64,000 bases of DNA. It comes from Pedobacter nototheniae (GTDB lineage Bacteria > Bacteroidota > Bacteroidia > Sphingobacteriales > Sphingobacteriaceae). The notes under the pieces were generated by a model. It worked only from the letters and a program-made list of their open reading frames with translations, was not told the origin of the DNA and did no database searches. Below, piece after piece: positions 63,515-64,000 of the stretch (positions are counted from its first letter, which is position 1; the number at the start of each line of letters is the position of its first letter). The stretch is from the NCBI RefSeq assembly GCF_004335085.1, contig NZ_RQRS01000006.1, positions 62,001-126,000 on the forward strand, given 5' to 3'. A program made the translations under genes and the position numbers.

Positions 63515-64000
63515 GTTTGGAGTAAAAACAATAACTGCACGGTGTATTTTATACAAATTTTCCATTTTTTGTACCAGAATAGTTAATTTCATAGTGCCAT
63601 TTTTTAATAGGCTAATTACGAGGTGTATTTCTGTAAAAGTGTTCTATCCATTTAATAGTGTTCGTTAAATGGATAGCCGAATAAACACAATGTTTTTCCC
63701 CTTTCTTCTGAACAAATACCTGCCATTTCCCTTTACTGTTTTTTAGATTCAGTTATTTGTCAAATAATCCGTCTATGGACTCATAGCAACCCAAAAACAA
63801 GCCTCTGGGTACCGAAACTTATGAAATTTCAAAAAATGAAATATAAGTAGCTTAGAAAGGCTTATAAATTTAACGATGACTTTTTGATTAATAGAGGCAG
63901 AAAAAAGGCAGACAATAAATAAAAAGTCTTTAGTGAGGGGAACGATTTTGAGATCATGAATTATGTTTGGTTGTACTAAGTGGAATTAAATTAGTTCCTG
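63515..64000. other. Upstream region of the NarL-type kinase, no gene seen
   Basis: 486 bp at the window end without a convincing coding frame on either strand. It holds a perfect 12-bp inverted repeat at 63644-63676 and probably the minus-strand promoter of the kinase gene. Confidence 0.5.
63644..63676. repeat. Perfect 12-bp inverted repeat
   Basis: CTATCCATTTAA (63644-63655) and TTAAATGGATAG (63665-63676) around a 9-base loop. No T tract, so a protein-binding site or RNA hairpin rather than a terminator. Confidence 0.7.

Overview
The window looks like a chromosomal stretch from a Bacteroidota member of the Sphingobacteriaceae, most like Pedobacter. The evidence is three SusC/SusD pairs, a hybrid two-component regulator, FecI/FecR signalling, LytS/LytTR and NarL-type kinases, TAnnTTTG-type -7 promoter boxes, an almost complete lack of Shine-Dalgarno sequences, and an AT-rich composition. 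No rRNA, tRNA, CRISPR array or intact mobile element was seen.

Region 1 (1-28627) is a polysaccharide utilization locus (PUL), all on the + strand. It starts with a CE15-like esterase cut by the window edge. Next come a hybrid two-component sensor/regulator and a LacI-family regulator. Three transcription units follow: FAD oxidoreductase + sodium symporter + acetylesterase (6791-12182); two tandem SusC/SusD pairs (12577-22004); and polysaccharide lyase + GH16 + GH36 + GH105 + DUF4886 (22263-28627). Each unit is preceded by two LacI-type dyads around a central CG (GGGAACGTTCCC type). The dyads are always 19 bp apart centre to centre, and the second dyad centre is always 52.5-53.5 bp upstream of a TATCTTYG -7 box. 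I infer a LacI regulon for a uronic-acid-containing polysaccharide. The operator placement, upstream of the promoter, fits activation better than simple repression.

Region 2 (28628-40277) is a patchwork of small regulatory genes and decayed sequence. Intact genes are a TPR/membrane/HTH protein, an ECF sigma factor with a membrane partner, a DUF4397 lipoprotein, a minus-strand TlpA-like thioredoxin / LytS kinase / LytTR regulator operon, and a small secreted protein. Between them lie an unknown minus-strand pseudogene, an internally deleted IS3-family remnant, a GT39 N-terminal fragment joined to a dead AraC HTH, and a TauE/SafE-like remnant. A 60-bp repeat (56/60 identical) with a hairpin core occurs at 28797 and 38978.

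Region 3 (40278-58954) is the most unusual part: one long same-strand cluster of FecI-type sigma, FecR anti-sigma, STN-type SusC, SusD, DUF4397-like lipoprotein, GldA-like ABC ATPase, GldF/G-like permease, a tandemly duplicated MutS-like ATPase, an M16 lipoprotein metallopeptidase and a second GldF/G-like permease, ending in a strong hairpin terminator. I infer a sigma/anti-sigma-controlled system that takes up a ligand, possibly a peptide, through SusCD, cleaves it in the periplasm and couples this to an ABC machine. The single-chain double MutS is the strangest component.

Region 4 (59060-64000) is ordinary: a Crp/Fnr-type regulator, a membrane fatty acid hydroxylase/sterol desaturase, an SDR oxidoreductase, and on the minus strand a TPR NarL-type histidine kinase.
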